From: Gammaproteobacteria bacterium | GTDB lineage: Bacteria > Pseudomonadota > Gammaproteobacteria > Xanthomonadales > SZUA-36 | Direction of reading: 5' to 3' | DNA: 64,000 nt | Assembly: GCA_021772915.1 (NCBI GenBank) | Contig: JAJFLB010000059.1 | Coordinates: forward strand, 1 to 64,000 | Shown: positions 1-10,229 of the stretch, in pieces | Numbering within the stretch: the first letter of the stretch is position 1 | Layout: every line of letters begins with the position of its first letter | Notes under the pieces: model-generated | The model's input: only the letters and a program-made list of their open reading frames with translations | What the model was told of the DNA's origin: nothing | Database searches by the model: none | Translations under genes and position numbers: made by a program

Positions 1-165
1 GCGGGACCAGTCAAAGTGTAGGGTCATGGGCACGATGAAGACCGACAGTGTCGATACTGACGTTGCCTGGCGCGCAAACGTTGCACACATGGCACAGACC
101 AGTACCACTTTGCCGTAGAAAAAAGGTAAGCGGCTCGCCAGGCCCGCGTGATCGATTACCCGCAC
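1..165 (-). CDS. MFS transporter, N-terminal part (cut by window edge)
   Basis: A reading frame opens with GTG at 165 and stays open for 55 codons to the left edge. The residues read like the beginning of an MFS carrier of the oxalate/formate-antiporter or monocarboxylate type: a short cytoplasmic lead with FFYGKVVLVCAM, then a first hydrophobic helix, then TLSVFIVPMTLHFDWSR, which resembles the usual end of helix 1 and loop in that group. A GGGAG sequence lies about 9 bases before the GTG. Only the N-terminus is present, so the substrate cannot be told. It has the same orientation as the sarcosine oxidase operon but is separated from the next gene by 177 bases. Confidence 0.6.
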   Translation of the reverse strand, partial: MRVIDHAGLASRLPFFYGKVVLVCAMCATFARQATSVSTLSVFIVPMTLHFDWSR

Positions 166-342
166 GGGAGGATCTCCCAAGTTCCAAAACACTCCATCAT
201 TGCAAAGCCTTTTAGAACTTGGCCCTATCTGGAAATTAGCTGCTTTCAATCCAGCTAACGAGTCAATCTATAATTGATTAATGGTCTTATTCTTAAGAGG
301 CAACCATTTTGCAAATAGAACCAGAGCTGATTGTATTCAGCC
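166..342. other. Intergenic region between two MFS genes
   Basis: No gene is seen. An 8-base inverted repeat, CCAAGTTC at 177-184 and GAACTTGG at 215-222 with a 30-base spacer, could be an operator for the leftward MFS gene, but no promoter was identified with confidence. Confidence 0.3.
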
Positions 343-1563
343 TCACTGACCTACTGAAGCGGTTGCTGTTGTAAATCCCTTACCTAACACCACCTCATTT
401 CCTGGCGTCGGTAATCGCGGTATGTTCTGGGCTAAAATTAATGAACACACGGCAAATCCAGTGCCTATCAAAAACACCATGGCACTGGAGTGGATCCAAA
501 TTAAACCGAGCAGCGCCGGTATTACTACTGCTGCAATATGGCTAATCGTAAAAGAAACCCCGGCAGAGCTGGCAAGGTCCGCAGGATCTGCGATTTTTTG
601 AAAATACGTCGCTATCGCAATAGCCAATGCAAAAAACATATGATCGATCACATATAACGATGCACCAAGATATGGGTCCTCAACGAATGCGTAACCGGTG
701 AAGACAATAATCAACCCGATATATTCAATGGTCAGAGCACGACACTCGCCAATGCGGTGAATCAAGGATCCGATTCGCTCGGCGAAAAGCCAGTTGAACG
801 CATAGTTAATGAGAAACAACAAAGTGACTTGTGCCGCACTGTAGCCAAACTTTTCCACCATTAAAAAAGCTGCAAAGACCATAAATATTTGCCGCCGCGC
901 GCCGGAGAAAAACGTCAAAGCATAATAAAGCCAATACCGTTTCCTTAAGACTAAATGGGTGTGCTGTGGAGTTTTGGTTTTAAAATGCGGAAATCCTAGC
1001 CACATAAAAATGGCTAACCCACAGCATATACCGCCAGCAATAAACAAGTTCCAGGTGTAGTCAAGATCAAAGACTTCCAACAGTATCCACAACGCGCCAT
1101 AGACCACTAAAGACGTCATCGCGCCCACTGCGATGAGGCGGCCAAGTACTTGGGGCGCTTCCTCTTTGGATAACCATTGCAGGGACAGTGATTGTTTAAT
1201 GGTCTCGAAGTAATGAAATCCAATCGACATCAGTACTGTAGTGAAATACAAACCATATTCGGAAGGAAAAAAGCCCGTCAGTGCGACCCCCAGGCCCAAC
1301 AATAAAAGTGAGATGACGGCAAAGGTTTGTTCTTTGAGAATCAGTAGTACAAAAACCGTAGTAAAGGCGAGGAACCCTGGCACCTCGCGCAGGCTTTGTA
1401 ATATGCCAATCTCGACTCCCGTAAATGCGGCCCGTTCCACGACAAAGTTATTCAGTAACGCCAACCAGATATTGAAGGCCACGGGCATGGCAATGCTCAT
1501 CAAAATCAGCAGATTAACCGGAGTGCGCCAGGTCCTTGATGTCGTTGCAGAAGATTCAAGCAT
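343..1563 (-). CDS. MFS transporter linked to sarcosine oxidase operon
   Basis: This 406-residue protein is hydrophobic throughout, with about 12 predicted membrane helices, the size and pattern of a major facilitator superfamily carrier. It would sit in the inner membrane. The ATG at 1563 is 17 bases after the soxG stop at 1581, so the gene is very probably the last one of the soxBDAG operon. That position suggests uptake of sarcosine, a related methylated amine or amino acid, or efflux of a product. The substrate is inference only; no signature specific to a substrate was recognised. Confidence 0.75.
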   Translation of the reverse strand: MLESSATTSRTWRTPVNLLILMSIAMPVAFNIWLALLNNFVVERAAFTGVEIGILQSLREVPGFLAFTTVFVLLILKEQTFAVISLLLLGLGVALTGFFPSEYGLYFTTVLMSIGFHYFETIKQSLSLQWLSKEEAPQVLGRLIAVGAMTSLVVYGALWILLEVFDLDYTWNLFIAGGICCGLAIFMWLGFPHFKTKTPQHTHLVLRKRYWLYYALTFFSGARRQIFMVFAAFLMVEKFGYSAAQVTLLFLINYAFNWLFAERIGSLIHRIGECRALTIEYIGLIIVFTGYAFVEDPYLGASLYVIDHMFFALAIAIATYFQKIADPADLASSAGVSFTISHIAAVVIPALLGLIWIHSSAMVFLIGTGFAVCSLILAQNIPRLPTPGNEVVLGKGFTTATASVGQ

Positions 1564-1580
1564 GGAGACAGTAAGTGAAC

Positions 1581-2186
1581 TTACGCAACTGGAGTCAGAC
1601 TATTGCTGGCATCTAAAATCCAACGATAGGCGTAATCACTAAAGCTGCGATGGAAATATAAATGGTAACCCGGATCATCATTGATTTGATGCAATAAGAC
1701 GTGGCTACGTGCAAAAGCGCTTTGGGCACACTGACCGGGGCTGAACACGTTGGGATGAACATCCAGGCTCGTGGCTTTCATCAAAATCTCTCTAGCATTA
1801 ACGCCTGAAAGCCCTAAAACTACTCGGCTACTACTGACATCAGAGATCAGACAATGTTGTTCCGCGAGTGCTGTATTGAATTCGGTCTCAAATTCGGCGC
1901 TAGTTGACGATTCTATTTGGCTGAATAGCCATTCATCGGGACCCATCCATAGTAACGAAGCTTCAGCGCTGCCACTGACGGTATTGGCTTTGACCGGAAG
2001 CGTCAGTCCAGATATTTTTTTAATCCCCGCTACAAAATCCTGATCCTGAGCATCCCCTCGGATTGCAAACTGAATACGCGGTGCCTCAACCCAAAATTGT
2101 AATCCCACTCGTTGTAATACTTGAGGGTCTACAGAATCCACTGCGTGATGTGCAAGCGCCTGCTGGCGTAAATACGGCTTAACCAT
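1581..2186 (-). CDS. soxG: Sarcosine oxidase gamma subunit
   Basis: At 201 residues it matches the usual size of the small gamma subunit of heterotetrameric sarcosine oxidase. The family resembles the folate-binding GcvT/YgfZ fold. The pattern DEWLFSQ near the middle and the stretch around SSSRVVLGLSGVNAREIL are typical of SoxG. The start overlaps the end of soxA by 8 bases, which implies translational coupling. Gamma stabilises the alpha-beta core and has no catalytic residues of its own. Order and orientation (B-D-A-G) are the standard operon layout, which makes the call secure. Confidence 0.93.
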   Translation of the reverse strand: MVKPYLRQQALAHHAVDSVDPQVLQRVGLQFWVEAPRIQFAIRGDAQDQDFVAGIKKISGLTLPVKANTVSGSAEASLLWMGPDEWLFSQIESSTSAEFETEFNTALAEQHCLISDVSSSRVVLGLSGVNAREILMKATSLDVHPNVFSPGQCAQSAFARSHVLLHQINDDPGYHLYFHRSFSDYAYRWILDASNSLTPVA

Positions 2187-5184
2187 TCATACGCTCCCCA
2201 TTCGGATCATAAAATCTTGGATCACAAACACTGGCCCTGACTTGTTTGTCCGCCAGAGATAACCAGACTTGTTCGCCATGACGTGATGCTCCCTTTTCAA
2301 GCATCGCGAGGGCGATGGAATGCCCGAGATGTTCACTCCAATAACTCGAAGTCACATAACCAATCATCTCGATAGGTGGTTCTGGTTTTATTTCAGCAAC
2401 AATTTGTGCACCTTCGGGCAGCACTTCTTTGGGGTTGTCAGTCCGTAACCCCACTAGTTGGTGGCGATCTTCACGCAGACTGTCTGGTCTCAGCATTGAT
2501 CGTTTACCAATAAAATCTTTTGCGCTGCTGACCATACGTGCAAGTCCAACATCTGCAGGCATCACCGTACCGTCGGTATCCTGGCCGGCGATTATGAAAC
2601 CTTTTTCGGCGCGCAAAATATGCATGGTCTCGGTACCAAAAGGGGTAATGCCGTATTTTTCACCGCTGAGCATGAGCTGGCTCCACAAGGCCATTCCATA
2701 ATCGGCGGCAACATTGATCTCAAAAGACACTTCACCGGTAAAGGACACCCGGGCGATACGCGCTGGGATCCCTGCCACATGGCCAGTACACCAGGTCATA
2801 AATGGAAATGCTTGATTCGACAGATCCACATCCGTACACAACTCCGCCAACAGTTGGCGGGCAAAGGGTCCTGATATTGCAGCGGTTGCCCACTGCTCAG
2901 TCACCGAGTTGCAATAAACCTGCAAGTCAGGCCATTCTGTTTGCAGCCAGATTTCCAGCCAGTCCAACACTCGCGCGGCATTGCCGCTGGTGGTGTGCAT
3001 CAAAAATCGATCTTCGGCTAATCGCAAGGTCACGCCATCGTCAAAAATAAAACCATCTTCAGCGCACATTAACCCATAGCGACATGCACCTACTGGTAAT
3101 GATTTCCAGCCGTTGGTGTAAATGCGATTTAACAATACCGCTGCATCAGGGCCACGGATCTCAATTTTGCCTAATGTGGTCGCATCTAAAATCCCAATAG
3201 CGCTTCGGGTGGCAATGCATTCACGGCGTGTCGCATCGTGCATGGACTCGCCCTCTTGAGGGTAGTACCAGGCACGCTTCCACTGACCGACATCTTCCCA
3301 ACATGCGCCGTGGGCGCGATGCCATTCATGCATTGGAGTGCGGCGAACCGGATCCATAAACTCACCGACATCACGGCCGGCCAAGGTGCCAAAGCTTATG
3401 GGTGTATACGGTGGGCGAAAGGTAGTGGTTCCAGTGGCTTCAATACTAGCGCCTGTGATTTGCGCAATAATAGCCAGGGCATTGACGTTACTGGTTTTAC
3501 CTTGATCGGTCCCCATGCCGGTTGTGGTGTAACGTTTTGCGTGTTCTACGGAACGATAACCCTCGCGAACTGCAAGCTGTAAATCCGCTGCCGTGGCATC
3601 GTTTTGAAAATCAACAAAACTTTTGGCCGGAGGATGATCCGAGGCACTCGGCACCAGCCATAAAGGACGAATATCGGTGCTGTTCGATTTTGCATCCACT
3701 TTCGGCGACACGCTTTTTGTGCGTTGTCTAAAACCGGCATCAGCCGCTGCGGCCTTACCCGCCTCACGACCCTCAGAAAAGGCGAAACCCAGATCAAAGG
3801 TACCGTTCGCCGCACCTGCAGAGCGCTCGGCCTGGACTGATTCTCCAGGCACAAAGCAACTCAGATTCTGATCGTAGGACAAGCGCCCGCGAGATTGAGA
3901 AAATAAATGTAAGGCCGGATTCCAACCACCCGCCATGCAAACTAAATCACAATCAATAATTCGGCTGCTTCCACTTAACCCATCGGCATCACTATTGAGC
4001 CGCGCGACTTCTACCTGACGCACATGACGCCGCCCATGGGCGGTCACAACCACGTGATTTGTCAGAATCTCTAAATCGCGATCCCGCGCCTGAGCTTCTA
4101 ACTCCGGAGCGGCTTGCCCACGGATATCAACTAAGGTGACTTGCACACCGGCGTCGGACAAGTCCAACCCTGCTTCCCAGCCACTATCGTTATTGCAGAA
4201 CACCACGGCTTTATGCCCGGGTCGCACCGCGTATCGATTCACATAGGTTTGTGCTGCGTTAGCTAACATCACACCGGGGCGATCATTGTTTTTAAACACC
4301 AGGGGACGTTCATGAGCACCCGTGGCCAGTATTACCTGAGATGCACGGATCTTCCACAGACGTTGTCGTGGCTGATCACCGCAACTGCCCAGGGGCAAGT
4401 GATCGGTTAAACGTTGTGCAGCGACAACAAAGTTGTGTTCGAAATAACTGGTGACAGTAGTACGCGTCAGTAACGTGACATTTTCGAGAGCTTCAAGTTC
4501 GAGAACCGCCGCATCTACCCAAGCTCCAGCGGGTTCATCATCGAGTTGGATACGCCGCGATAACAGTGAACCACCTGCCGTGGATTGCTCATCGGCAACG
4601 ATCACCCGTGCGCCAGTACGAGCGGCCGCCAATGCCGCCGATAAACCAGCAGCACCGGTCCCCACCACTAAGACATCACAGTGGGCATGGGTTTTGTCAT
4701 AGATGTCTGGATCGTTTTCAGTAGGCGCCTTGCCCATACCTGCGGCATTACGGATAACCCGCTCATAGGTCATCCACATGCGCTTCGGCCACATGAATGT
4801 TTTATAGTAAAACCCCGAAGGCAGTAGTCGAGAAAACACGCTGTTAATTTGATGGATATCAAATTCGACACTGGGCCAACAGTTTTGTGAATTCGCTATT
4901 AAGCCTTGATACAACTCGATTTGAGTGGCACGGATATTCGGTTGTGTATAGGCCCCGACTTCGAGCTGCACCAGGGCATTGGGCTCCTCACTGCCGGCGC
5001 TGAAAATACCCCTGGGGCGGTGGTATTTAAAACTCCGCCCCACCAGGTGCACACCATTGGCCAGCAATGCCGATGCCAGAGTATCGCCGGCAAAACCGAT
5101 GTACTCCTGGCCATTGAAACGAAACGTGCGTGGCTGATCACGTTGAATCAGACCGCCGTTGAACAGACGGTATCCTTGGCTCAT
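2179..5184 (-). CDS. soxA: Sarcosine oxidase alpha subunit
   Basis: This 1001-residue protein is the large subunit of cytoplasmic heterotetrameric sarcosine oxidase, which oxidises sarcosine to glycine, H2O2 and, with tetrahydrofolate, 5,10-methylenetetrahydrofolate. Residues about 20-100 form the ferredoxin-like N-terminal domain (GFAGDTLASALLANG), which lacks iron-sulfur cysteines, as expected for the family. A Rossmann FAD/NAD motif, VLVVGTGAAGLSAAL, lies at 171-185. From about residue 615 to the end is a GcvT-like aminomethyltransferase domain that binds folate. The length is normal for the family. The gene overlaps soxD by 4 bases upstream and soxG by 8 downstream. Confidence 0.96.
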   Translation of the reverse strand: MSQGYRLFNGGLIQRDQPRTFRFNGQEYIGFAGDTLASALLANGVHLVGRSFKYHRPRGIFSAGSEEPNALVQLEVGAYTQPNIRATQIELYQGLIANSQNCWPSVEFDIHQINSVFSRLLPSGFYYKTFMWPKRMWMTYERVIRNAAGMGKAPTENDPDIYDKTHAHCDVLVVGTGAAGLSAALAAARTGARVIVADEQSTAGGSLLSRRIQLDDEPAGAWVDAAVLELEALENVTLLTRTTVTSYFEHNFVVAAQRLTDHLPLGSCGDQPRQRLWKIRASQVILATGAHERPLVFKNNDRPGVMLANAAQTYVNRYAVRPGHKAVVFCNNDSGWEAGLDLSDAGVQVTLVDIRGQAAPELEAQARDRDLEILTNHVVVTAHGRRHVRQVEVARLNSDADGLSGSSRIIDCDLVCMAGGWNPALHLFSQSRGRLSYDQNLSCFVPGESVQAERSAGAANGTFDLGFAFSEGREAGKAAAADAGFRQRTKSVSPKVDAKSNSTDIRPLWLVPSASDHPPAKSFVDFQNDATAADLQLAVREGYRSVEHAKRYTTTGMGTDQGKTSNVNALAIIAQITGASIEATGTTTFRPPYTPISFGTLAGRDVGEFMDPVRRTPMHEWHRAHGACWEDVGQWKRAWYYPQEGESMHDATRRECIATRSAIGILDATTLGKIEIRGPDAAVLLNRIYTNGWKSLPVGACRYGLMCAEDGFIFDDGVTLRLAEDRFLMHTTSGNAARVLDWLEIWLQTEWPDLQVYCNSVTEQWATAAISGPFARQLLAELCTDVDLSNQAFPFMTWCTGHVAGIPARIARVSFTGEVSFEINVAADYGMALWSQLMLSGEKYGITPFGTETMHILRAEKGFIIAGQDTDGTVMPADVGLARMVSSAKDFIGKRSMLRPDSLREDRHQLVGLRTDNPKEVLPEGAQIVAEIKPEPPIEMIGYVTSSYWSEHLGHSIALAMLEKGASRHGEQVWLSLADKQVRASVCDPRFYDPNGERMNG

Positions 5185-5483
5185 TGGGATCGGCTCCGCG
5201 TAGGATCATCCACCCTAGGCGGTGGCTCTCCCATTTTATATACGGCGTGAATTTTATTACTCAGCGTATCTCTACAAACATTAAACCAACGTCGGCAGCC
5301 ATGACTGTGACACCACATTTCATAGTGGGTACCCATGGAGTTTGTGCGCATGAACAAATAATCTCCCCAGGATTGATCATCTGCATCCGCAGGTTTTTCC
5401 GGTCGAGTGATATGCGCTTCACCGCCACATTTGAAATCGGTTTCGTCACGTGGACCGCAGTAAGGACATTCAATCAGTAACAT
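5181..5483 (-). CDS. soxD: Sarcosine oxidase delta subunit
   Basis: A 100-residue zinc-binding subunit. The N-terminus carries CPYCGPRDETDFKCGGEAH at residues 7-25, with the cysteines and histidine that hold zinc in SoxD. The rest includes CRRWFNVCRDT, which is also typical of the family. It lies between soxB (12-base gap) and soxA (4-base overlap), the standard position. Delta has a structural role in the oxidase complex. Confidence 0.95.
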   Translation of the reverse strand: MLLIECPYCGPRDETDFKCGGEAHITRPEKPADADDQSWGDYLFMRTNSMGTHYEMWCHSHGCRRWFNVCRDTLSNKIHAVYKMGEPPPRVDDPTRSRSQ

Positions 5484-5495
5484 CTCGCATGCTCC

Positions 5496-6743
5496 TTAAT
5501 GGGCGACCGCAGCGGCGCCGTGTTCATCGATAAGATAACCGCTGTTGAAGCGCTCCAAGGTATAAGGCGCATTCAACTCATGGGGCTCATCCTGGGCAAT
5601 CGTGTGAGCAAATGCCCAACCCGAGCCCGGTGTGGCCTTGAAGCCGCCTGTTCCCCAACCACAATTGAAGTACAAGTGCTTCACTGGTGTCTTGCCAATG
5701 ATGGGACTGGCATCAGGACACACATCCACAGTACCTCCCCACTGACGCATCATGCGCAATCTGGAGACAATCGGAAACAATTCCACTAAGGCGTTTATCT
5801 GTTCCTCAACAATTGGAAAACTACCGCGCTGAGAGTAACCACAATAACCATCGATACCCGCTCCAATCACCAATTCGCCTTTATCTGACTGGCTTACATA
5901 GACATGCACAGCGTTGGACATCACCACGGTATCGTGCATCGGTTTAATCGGCTCTGAGACCAGAGCTTGTAAGGGATGGCTTTCGATCGGCATTCTGAAA
6001 CCCGCCATATCAGCTAATACGCTGGCATGGCCTGACACCACAACGCCCACTTTTTTTGCACCGATAAAACCACGGCTGGTCTCCACGCCTTCAACCCGAC
6101 CGTCGCTTTGACGAATCCCGGTCACTTCACAATTCTGAATAATATCCACTCCCAGGTTGTTAGCACCACGAGCGTAACCCCAGGCCACCGCATCGTGACG
6201 GGCGGTTCCGCCACGACGTTGCAGCGATGCACCAAGTACCGGATAACGTGAATTAGGCGATACATTCAGGATCGGACAAAACGCTTTAGTTTGCTGGGGA
6301 TTTAAAAATTCGGAATCAACACCATTCAAACGAATGGCATTCACACGTCGCGACAGTTCACGTAAGTCATGTTGGTTGTGGGCAAGATTCAAAACCCCTC
6401 GTTGAGAAAACATGATGTTGTAATTGAGCTCTTGACTTAAGCCTTCATAGAGCTTCAAAGCGTGCTCATAAATCTGTGCACTGTTATCACGTAAATAATT
6501 GGATCGAATAATAGTGGTATTGCGACCGGTATTTCCGCCTCCCAACCAACCCTTTTCGATCACCGCAATATTGCGCATGCCATGTTCTTTTGCCATGTAG
6601 TAGGCCGTGGCCAAACCATGGCCGCCGCCGCCGACAATGATGGCATCATATTCGCGCTTGGGTTCAGGCGAACGCCAGGCACTTTGCCAGTTCTCATGAT
6701 ATGAAAATGCATTTCGAAGCAATGATGCAAAGGAATACTTCAT
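5496..6743 (-). CDS. soxB: Sarcosine oxidase beta subunit
   Basis: A 415-residue flavoprotein of the DAO family and the catalytic subunit that dehydrogenates sarcosine. The dinucleotide-binding motif [19 protein letters not shown] lies at 33-51. His183 in [11 protein letters not shown] matches the histidine that carries covalent FMN in characterised beta subunits (family knowledge applied to this sequence). The C-terminal [14 protein letters not shown] is the usual flavin-contacting end. It is the first gene of the sox operon, with 147 bases between it and sdaA. That gap is large enough for its own promoter, though read-through from glyA-sdaA is equally possible. Confidence 0.96.
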   Translation of the reverse strand: MKYSFASLLRNAFSYHENWQSAWRSPEPKREYDAIIVGGGGHGLATAYYMAKEHGMRNIAVIEKGWLGGGNTGRNTTIIRSNYLRDNSAQIYEHALKLYEGLSQELNYNIMFSQRGVLNLAHNQHDLRELSRRVNAIRLNGVDSEFLNPQQTKAFCPILNVSPNSRYPVLGASLQRRGGTARHDAVAWGYARGANNLGVDIIQNCEVTGIRQSDGRVEGVETSRGFIGAKKVGVVVSGHASVLADMAGFRMPIESHPLQALVSEPIKPMHDTVVMSNAVHVYVSQSDKGELVIGAGIDGYCGYSQRGSFPIVEEQINALVELFPIVSRLRMMRQWGGTVDVCPDASPIIGKTPVKHLYFNCGWGTGGFKATPGSGWAFAHTIAQDEPHELNAPYTLERFNSGYLIDEHGAAAVAH

Positions 6744-6890
6744 TAATTATCCGCTTTGATTTTTAAAATTAAAATATTAATCTCGTAAAGACGATGCGTT
6801 CTGTAGAGAACAATACTACGATCAAAATTGGTTCCTGAAAATTTACTCTCTGTATCTATACGTCTTCGTGAGTTCCATACAAGATCAAAA

Positions 6891-8264
6891 CTAACACTCA
6901 ATCACATTAACAGCGAGACCACCACGTGCGGTCTCTTTATATTTTGTTTTCATATCCCGCCCCGTATCGCGCATGGTTTTAATGACATTATCAAGTGAGA
7001 CAAAATGTTTCCCATCGCCATGCAGTGCAATCCGCGCAGCATTAATCGCTTTCACCGAAGCCATCGCGTTACGCTCAATACAAGGCACCTGAACGAGTCC
7101 ACCCACCGGGTCACAGGTCAAACCCAGGTTATGTTCCATACCAATTTCTGCGGCATTTTCTACCTGCTCTGGAGTCCCGCCCATTACTTCCGCGAGTGCC
7201 CCGGCAGCCATAGAACAGGCTGAACCCACTTCGCCCTGGCATCCCACCTCTGATCCAGAAATGGATGCATTTTCTTTATAAAGAATACCAATCGCCCCAG
7301 CCACCAGCAGGAAGCGCACGACCGCATCATCATCAGCACCAGGACAATGGCGACGGTAGTAATGCAAGACTGCCGGAATGATACCGGCTGCACCGTTAGT
7401 CGGTGCAGTAACTACACGCCCACCCGCAGCATTTTCTTCATTCACTGCCAGCGCGTAAAGATCCACCCAATCCATAGCTGACATTCCGCTTTGATCATCA
7501 GGTTGGCCTTTAATTTTGCGATACAAACCAGCTGCTCGACGTTTTACTTTCATGCCACCCGGCAAAATGCCTTCGGCATTGATACCCGCCTCAACGCAGT
7601 CCTGCATGACCTGCCACAAATGCAACAAATCTTCGCGAATTTCTTCTTTAGTTCTCCAGGTCAACTCATTTTCGTACATGATAGTACTGATGGATAAGCC
7701 ATGTTCTTTACACAATTCCAACAACTCATTGCCACTGTGAAAAGGATAGCGAACCTGGACCTCATCTAATCGAAATTTCACCGCACCCATGGCATCCTGA
7801 TCGACAACGAAACCACCGCCTACGGAATAGTAAGTACGTTCAAAGATCACCTCGCCACTACTGTCCATAGCCTGGATCTGCATGCCATTGGGATGCGCGG
7901 GTAAACTTTTACGCCGATGCATCACCACATCGGATTGTTCGTCGAAACTGATCACCTGATGGCCAAAGACCAGTAAGCGACAACTGCTTTTGACGCGCTC
8001 TAATATTCCAGGAATGGTATTGGTGTCGATTTCCTCTGGAATCTCACCCAACAGGCCCAGGATAACGGCTTTATCACTACCATGTCCTTTGCCTGTGGCC
8101 CCGAGGGAGCCGAACAGTTGGGTTTTGATGCGATGAACTTGCTCAAGCTGGCCTTCGTTGTGCAAGCGCGAGACGAACATCCGCGCTGCCCGCATCGGCC
8201 CTACAGTATGCGAACTCGATGGCCCGATACCAATTTTGAATAACTCAAAAACACTCAGGGCCAC
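6891..8264 (-). CDS. sdaA: L-serine ammonia-lyase, iron-sulfur type
   Basis: A 457-residue single-chain L-serine dehydratase that converts L-serine to pyruvate and ammonia using an oxygen-labile [4Fe-4S] cluster. The N-terminal signature [14 protein letters not shown] is at 11-24. Cluster-ligand cysteines are visible at 342 (GCQGEVG), 384 (TCDPVGG) and 395 (VQVPC). The start is GTG at 8264, chosen because the protein then begins just before the conserved LFELFK-like segment, as in other family members. It lies 31 bases after glyA in the same direction. Next to glyA and sox it completes a sarcosine-glycine-serine-pyruvate route. Confidence 0.95.
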   Translation of the reverse strand: MALSVFELFKIGIGPSSSHTVGPMRAARMFVSRLHNEGQLEQVHRIKTQLFGSLGATGKGHGSDKAVILGLLGEIPEEIDTNTIPGILERVKSSCRLLVFGHQVISFDEQSDVVMHRRKSLPAHPNGMQIQAMDSSGEVIFERTYYSVGGGFVVDQDAMGAVKFRLDEVQVRYPFHSGNELLELCKEHGLSISTIMYENELTWRTKEEIREDLLHLWQVMQDCVEAGINAEGILPGGMKVKRRAAGLYRKIKGQPDDQSGMSAMDWVDLYALAVNEENAAGGRVVTAPTNGAAGIIPAVLHYYRRHCPGADDDAVVRFLLVAGAIGILYKENASISGSEVGCQGEVGSACSMAAGALAEVMGGTPEQVENAAEIGMEHNLGLTCDPVGGLVQVPCIERNAMASVKAINAARIALHGDGKHFVSLDNVIKTMRDTGRDMKTKYKETARGGLAVNVIEC

Positions 8265-8295
8265 CGTGCAACCTCGCTAATGCCGCCGATTAAGC

Positions 8296-9555
8296 CTACA
8301 GGTGTTCGTAGACTGGATGACGTGCACACAACTCATGAACCTGACCGGCGACCCGTTGATTCACCGCATCGTCTTCGGGGGCATCCATAATGTCACACAT
8401 CCAACGCGCCACATCGCGAACATCGTCTTCTTTGAATCCCCGTGTGGTGACGGCAGGAGTACCGACGCGAATTCCACTGGTCACAAAGGGAGACTGAGGA
8501 TCATTAGGCACGGTATTTTTATTTACGGTGATTCCGGCTCGACCTAAAGCCGCGTCAGCAACTTTGCCGGTTAACCCTTTAGCCACTAGGTTCACCAGCA
8601 TTAGATGATTTTCGGTTCGCCCACCCACGATTGGAAAACCACGCTGGTTAAAAATTTCTGCCATGGCCTGGGCATTGGACAATACTTGAGCCTGGTACTG
8701 ACTAAACTCTGGCAGCATCGCCTCTTTAAATGCTACAGCCTTAGCCGCGATGACATGCATTAGTGGCCCACCCTGGTAGCCAGGGAAAACTCGAGAATTG
8801 AGGCGCTTTTCTAATTCAGGATTTTCCCGGGCCAGGATTAAACCGCCGCGAGGGCCTCTGAGTGTTTTGTGGGTGGTACTGGTCACGACATCAGCAATGG
8901 GCACAGGATTTGGGTAATGGCCTGTGGCCACCAGACCTGCAACATGAGCCATGTCGACTAACAGATAGGCACCGACTTGATCGGCAATATCGCGGAATCG
9001 CTGCCAATCGATAAACCTGGAATAGGCGGAAAACCCCGCAATAATTAATTTGGGCTTGTGCTCCATGGCCAATTGTTCGACTTGCTCGTAATCAATCTCG
9101 CCACTATCAGGAAGCAAACCATATTGGACCGCTTTGTACATAAAACCGGAAAAGTTGACCGACGCACCATGAGTCAAATGCCCGCCATTATCCAAACTCA
9201 TACCCAGCAAGGTTTCTCCATGATTGAGTAACGCCGCAAAAGCCGCGGCATTAGCAGAAGAGCCTGAATGGGGTTGGACATTGGCGTAAGCAGCGCCGAA
9301 CAGAGTTTTAACGCGATCGATGGCCAGTTGCTCGGCGATATCAACAAATTCACAACCACCGTAATAACGCTTACCCGGATAGCCCTCAGCGTATTTATTG
9401 GTGAGCTGGGAACCTTGAGCCTCTAGTACTCTCGGACTTGTGTAATTCTCAGATGCAATTAACTCGATGTGTGCTTCCTGACGTGCTGTTTCACTCTTTA
9501 TGGATTGCCACAGTTCATCATCGAATCCTGCAATCTTGTCTTCGGCCGAGTACAT
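8296..9555 (-). CDS. glyA: Serine hydroxymethyltransferase
   Basis: A 419-residue PLP enzyme that interconverts serine plus tetrahydrofolate with glycine plus methylenetetrahydrofolate. The PLP lysine is Lys230 in [16 protein letters not shown]. Other hallmarks are [10 protein letters not shown] near residue 31 and [15 protein letters not shown] near 53. Length and start (ATG at 9555) are standard. Here it probably runs towards serine, using both products of sarcosine oxidase. A second, housekeeping glyA may exist elsewhere in the genome, but that cannot be seen from this window. Confidence 0.97.
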   Translation of the reverse strand: MYSAEDKIAGFDDELWQSIKSETARQEAHIELIASENYTSPRVLEAQGSQLTNKYAEGYPGKRYYGGCEFVDIAEQLAIDRVKTLFGAAYANVQPHSGSSANAAAFAALLNHGETLLGMSLDNGGHLTHGASVNFSGFMYKAVQYGLLPDSGEIDYEQVEQLAMEHKPKLIIAGFSAYSRFIDWQRFRDIADQVGAYLLVDMAHVAGLVATGHYPNPVPIADVVTSTTHKTLRGPRGGLILARENPELEKRLNSRVFPGYQGGPLMHVIAAKAVAFKEAMLPEFSQYQAQVLSNAQAMAEIFNQRGFPIVGGRTENHLMLVNLVAKGLTGKVADAALGRAGITVNKNTVPNDPQSPFVTSGIRVGTPAVTTRGFKEDDVRDVARWMCDIMDAPEDDAVNQRVAGQVHELCARHPVYEHL

Positions 9556-9877
9556 ATCAAAACTCCCTAGTGGTGGGCATATTGGCGATACCGTTGGCAG
9601 CTCAGGTGCCCAGCCCGGTTCGTAACGGGGCGCCTAAGGTACACGACCAAGCCAACGCTGTCAGTGCTTGTAAAGACGCAAATCTGAACGATTACGCCAA
9701 ATTATTAAGACCATTAAATTGGCGAGCAGAATAATGCAGGGAACCTAGGGAGATATAACCTGGACGACACCCGATTGCTGGGCTGCGCCTTAGTTAACGC
9801 ATAACGCTAAGTGTTTGAGGAAGGAGTCCAGGAAATCCAACCGCGGCGAGCTGACACTGCGCCGCGGTGGATTGTAA
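9556..9877. other. Intergenic region upstream of glyA
   Basis: About 320 bases with no convincing gene. It should hold the glyA promoter, but no clear -35/-10 pair or glycine-riboswitch core was identified. A strong hairpin, listed separately, lies at its right end. Confidence 0.4.
9841..9867 (-). terminator. Hairpin downstream of DUF1127 gene
   Basis: A perfect 8-bp GC-rich stem, CCGCGGCG at 9841-9848 and CGCCGCGG at 9860-9867, with an 11-base loop. It starts 10 bases beyond the stop codon of the leftward DUF1127 gene. The bases that follow on the minus strand (TTGGATTTCC) are only weakly T-rich, so it may be a partial intrinsic terminator or an RNA-stabilising hairpin. Confidence 0.5.
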
Positions 9878-10081
9878 TTACGCCGCCCAAAACGGCTTGG
9901 ATATTTCAGTTTTGACCTGATCCCGGCTCAGACCTACATCGCTGAGCAATCGATCATCGAGATACCGCAATTGGGTACGTTCTTTATGGCGGTTGTACCA
10001 AATTTGTACCAACTCAAGAAACGAGTGCCGTGAGACGCTGCTGGAGGGACATACCTGGATCTGTGAAACATAGACAGACAT
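9878..10081 (-). CDS. DUF1127 family small basic protein
   Basis: A 67-residue protein whose C-terminal half carries the YjiS/DUF1127 signature: RHKERTQLRYLDDRLLSDVGLSRDQV, seen here as two adjoining pieces (RTQLRYLDDRLLSDVGL, then SRDQVKTE). A good ribosome binding site, AAGGAG, lies 8 bases before the ATG. DUF1127 proteins are short, arginine-rich and implicated in RNA-linked regulation in some proteobacteria. No function can be assigned here. It is transcribed away from the LysR gene across a shared, AT-rich 148-base region. Confidence 0.8.
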   Translation of the reverse strand: MSVYVSQIQVCPSSSVSRHSFLELVQIWYNRHKERTQLRYLDDRLLSDVGLSRDQVKTEISKPFWAA

Positions 10082-10229
10082 CGCATTTCTCCTTAATATA
10101 ACTAATTAAACCCAAAATAAGTCAGTTCAAGAGAGTTAACATAACCTCTTGATATAAATAAGATACTGATAATTTAGAATCAGTACAAACGACATTTATA
10201 GCCATGATCGAGTTAGAATTACTAATCTG

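Noticed and set aside
4906-5250. Plus-strand open frames of up to 114 residues opposite soxA and soxD
   Set aside because: They are shadows of strongly supported minus-strand genes.
9556-9840. Possible glycine riboswitch upstream of glyA
   Set aside because: No tandem aptamer pattern or conserved core could be seen.
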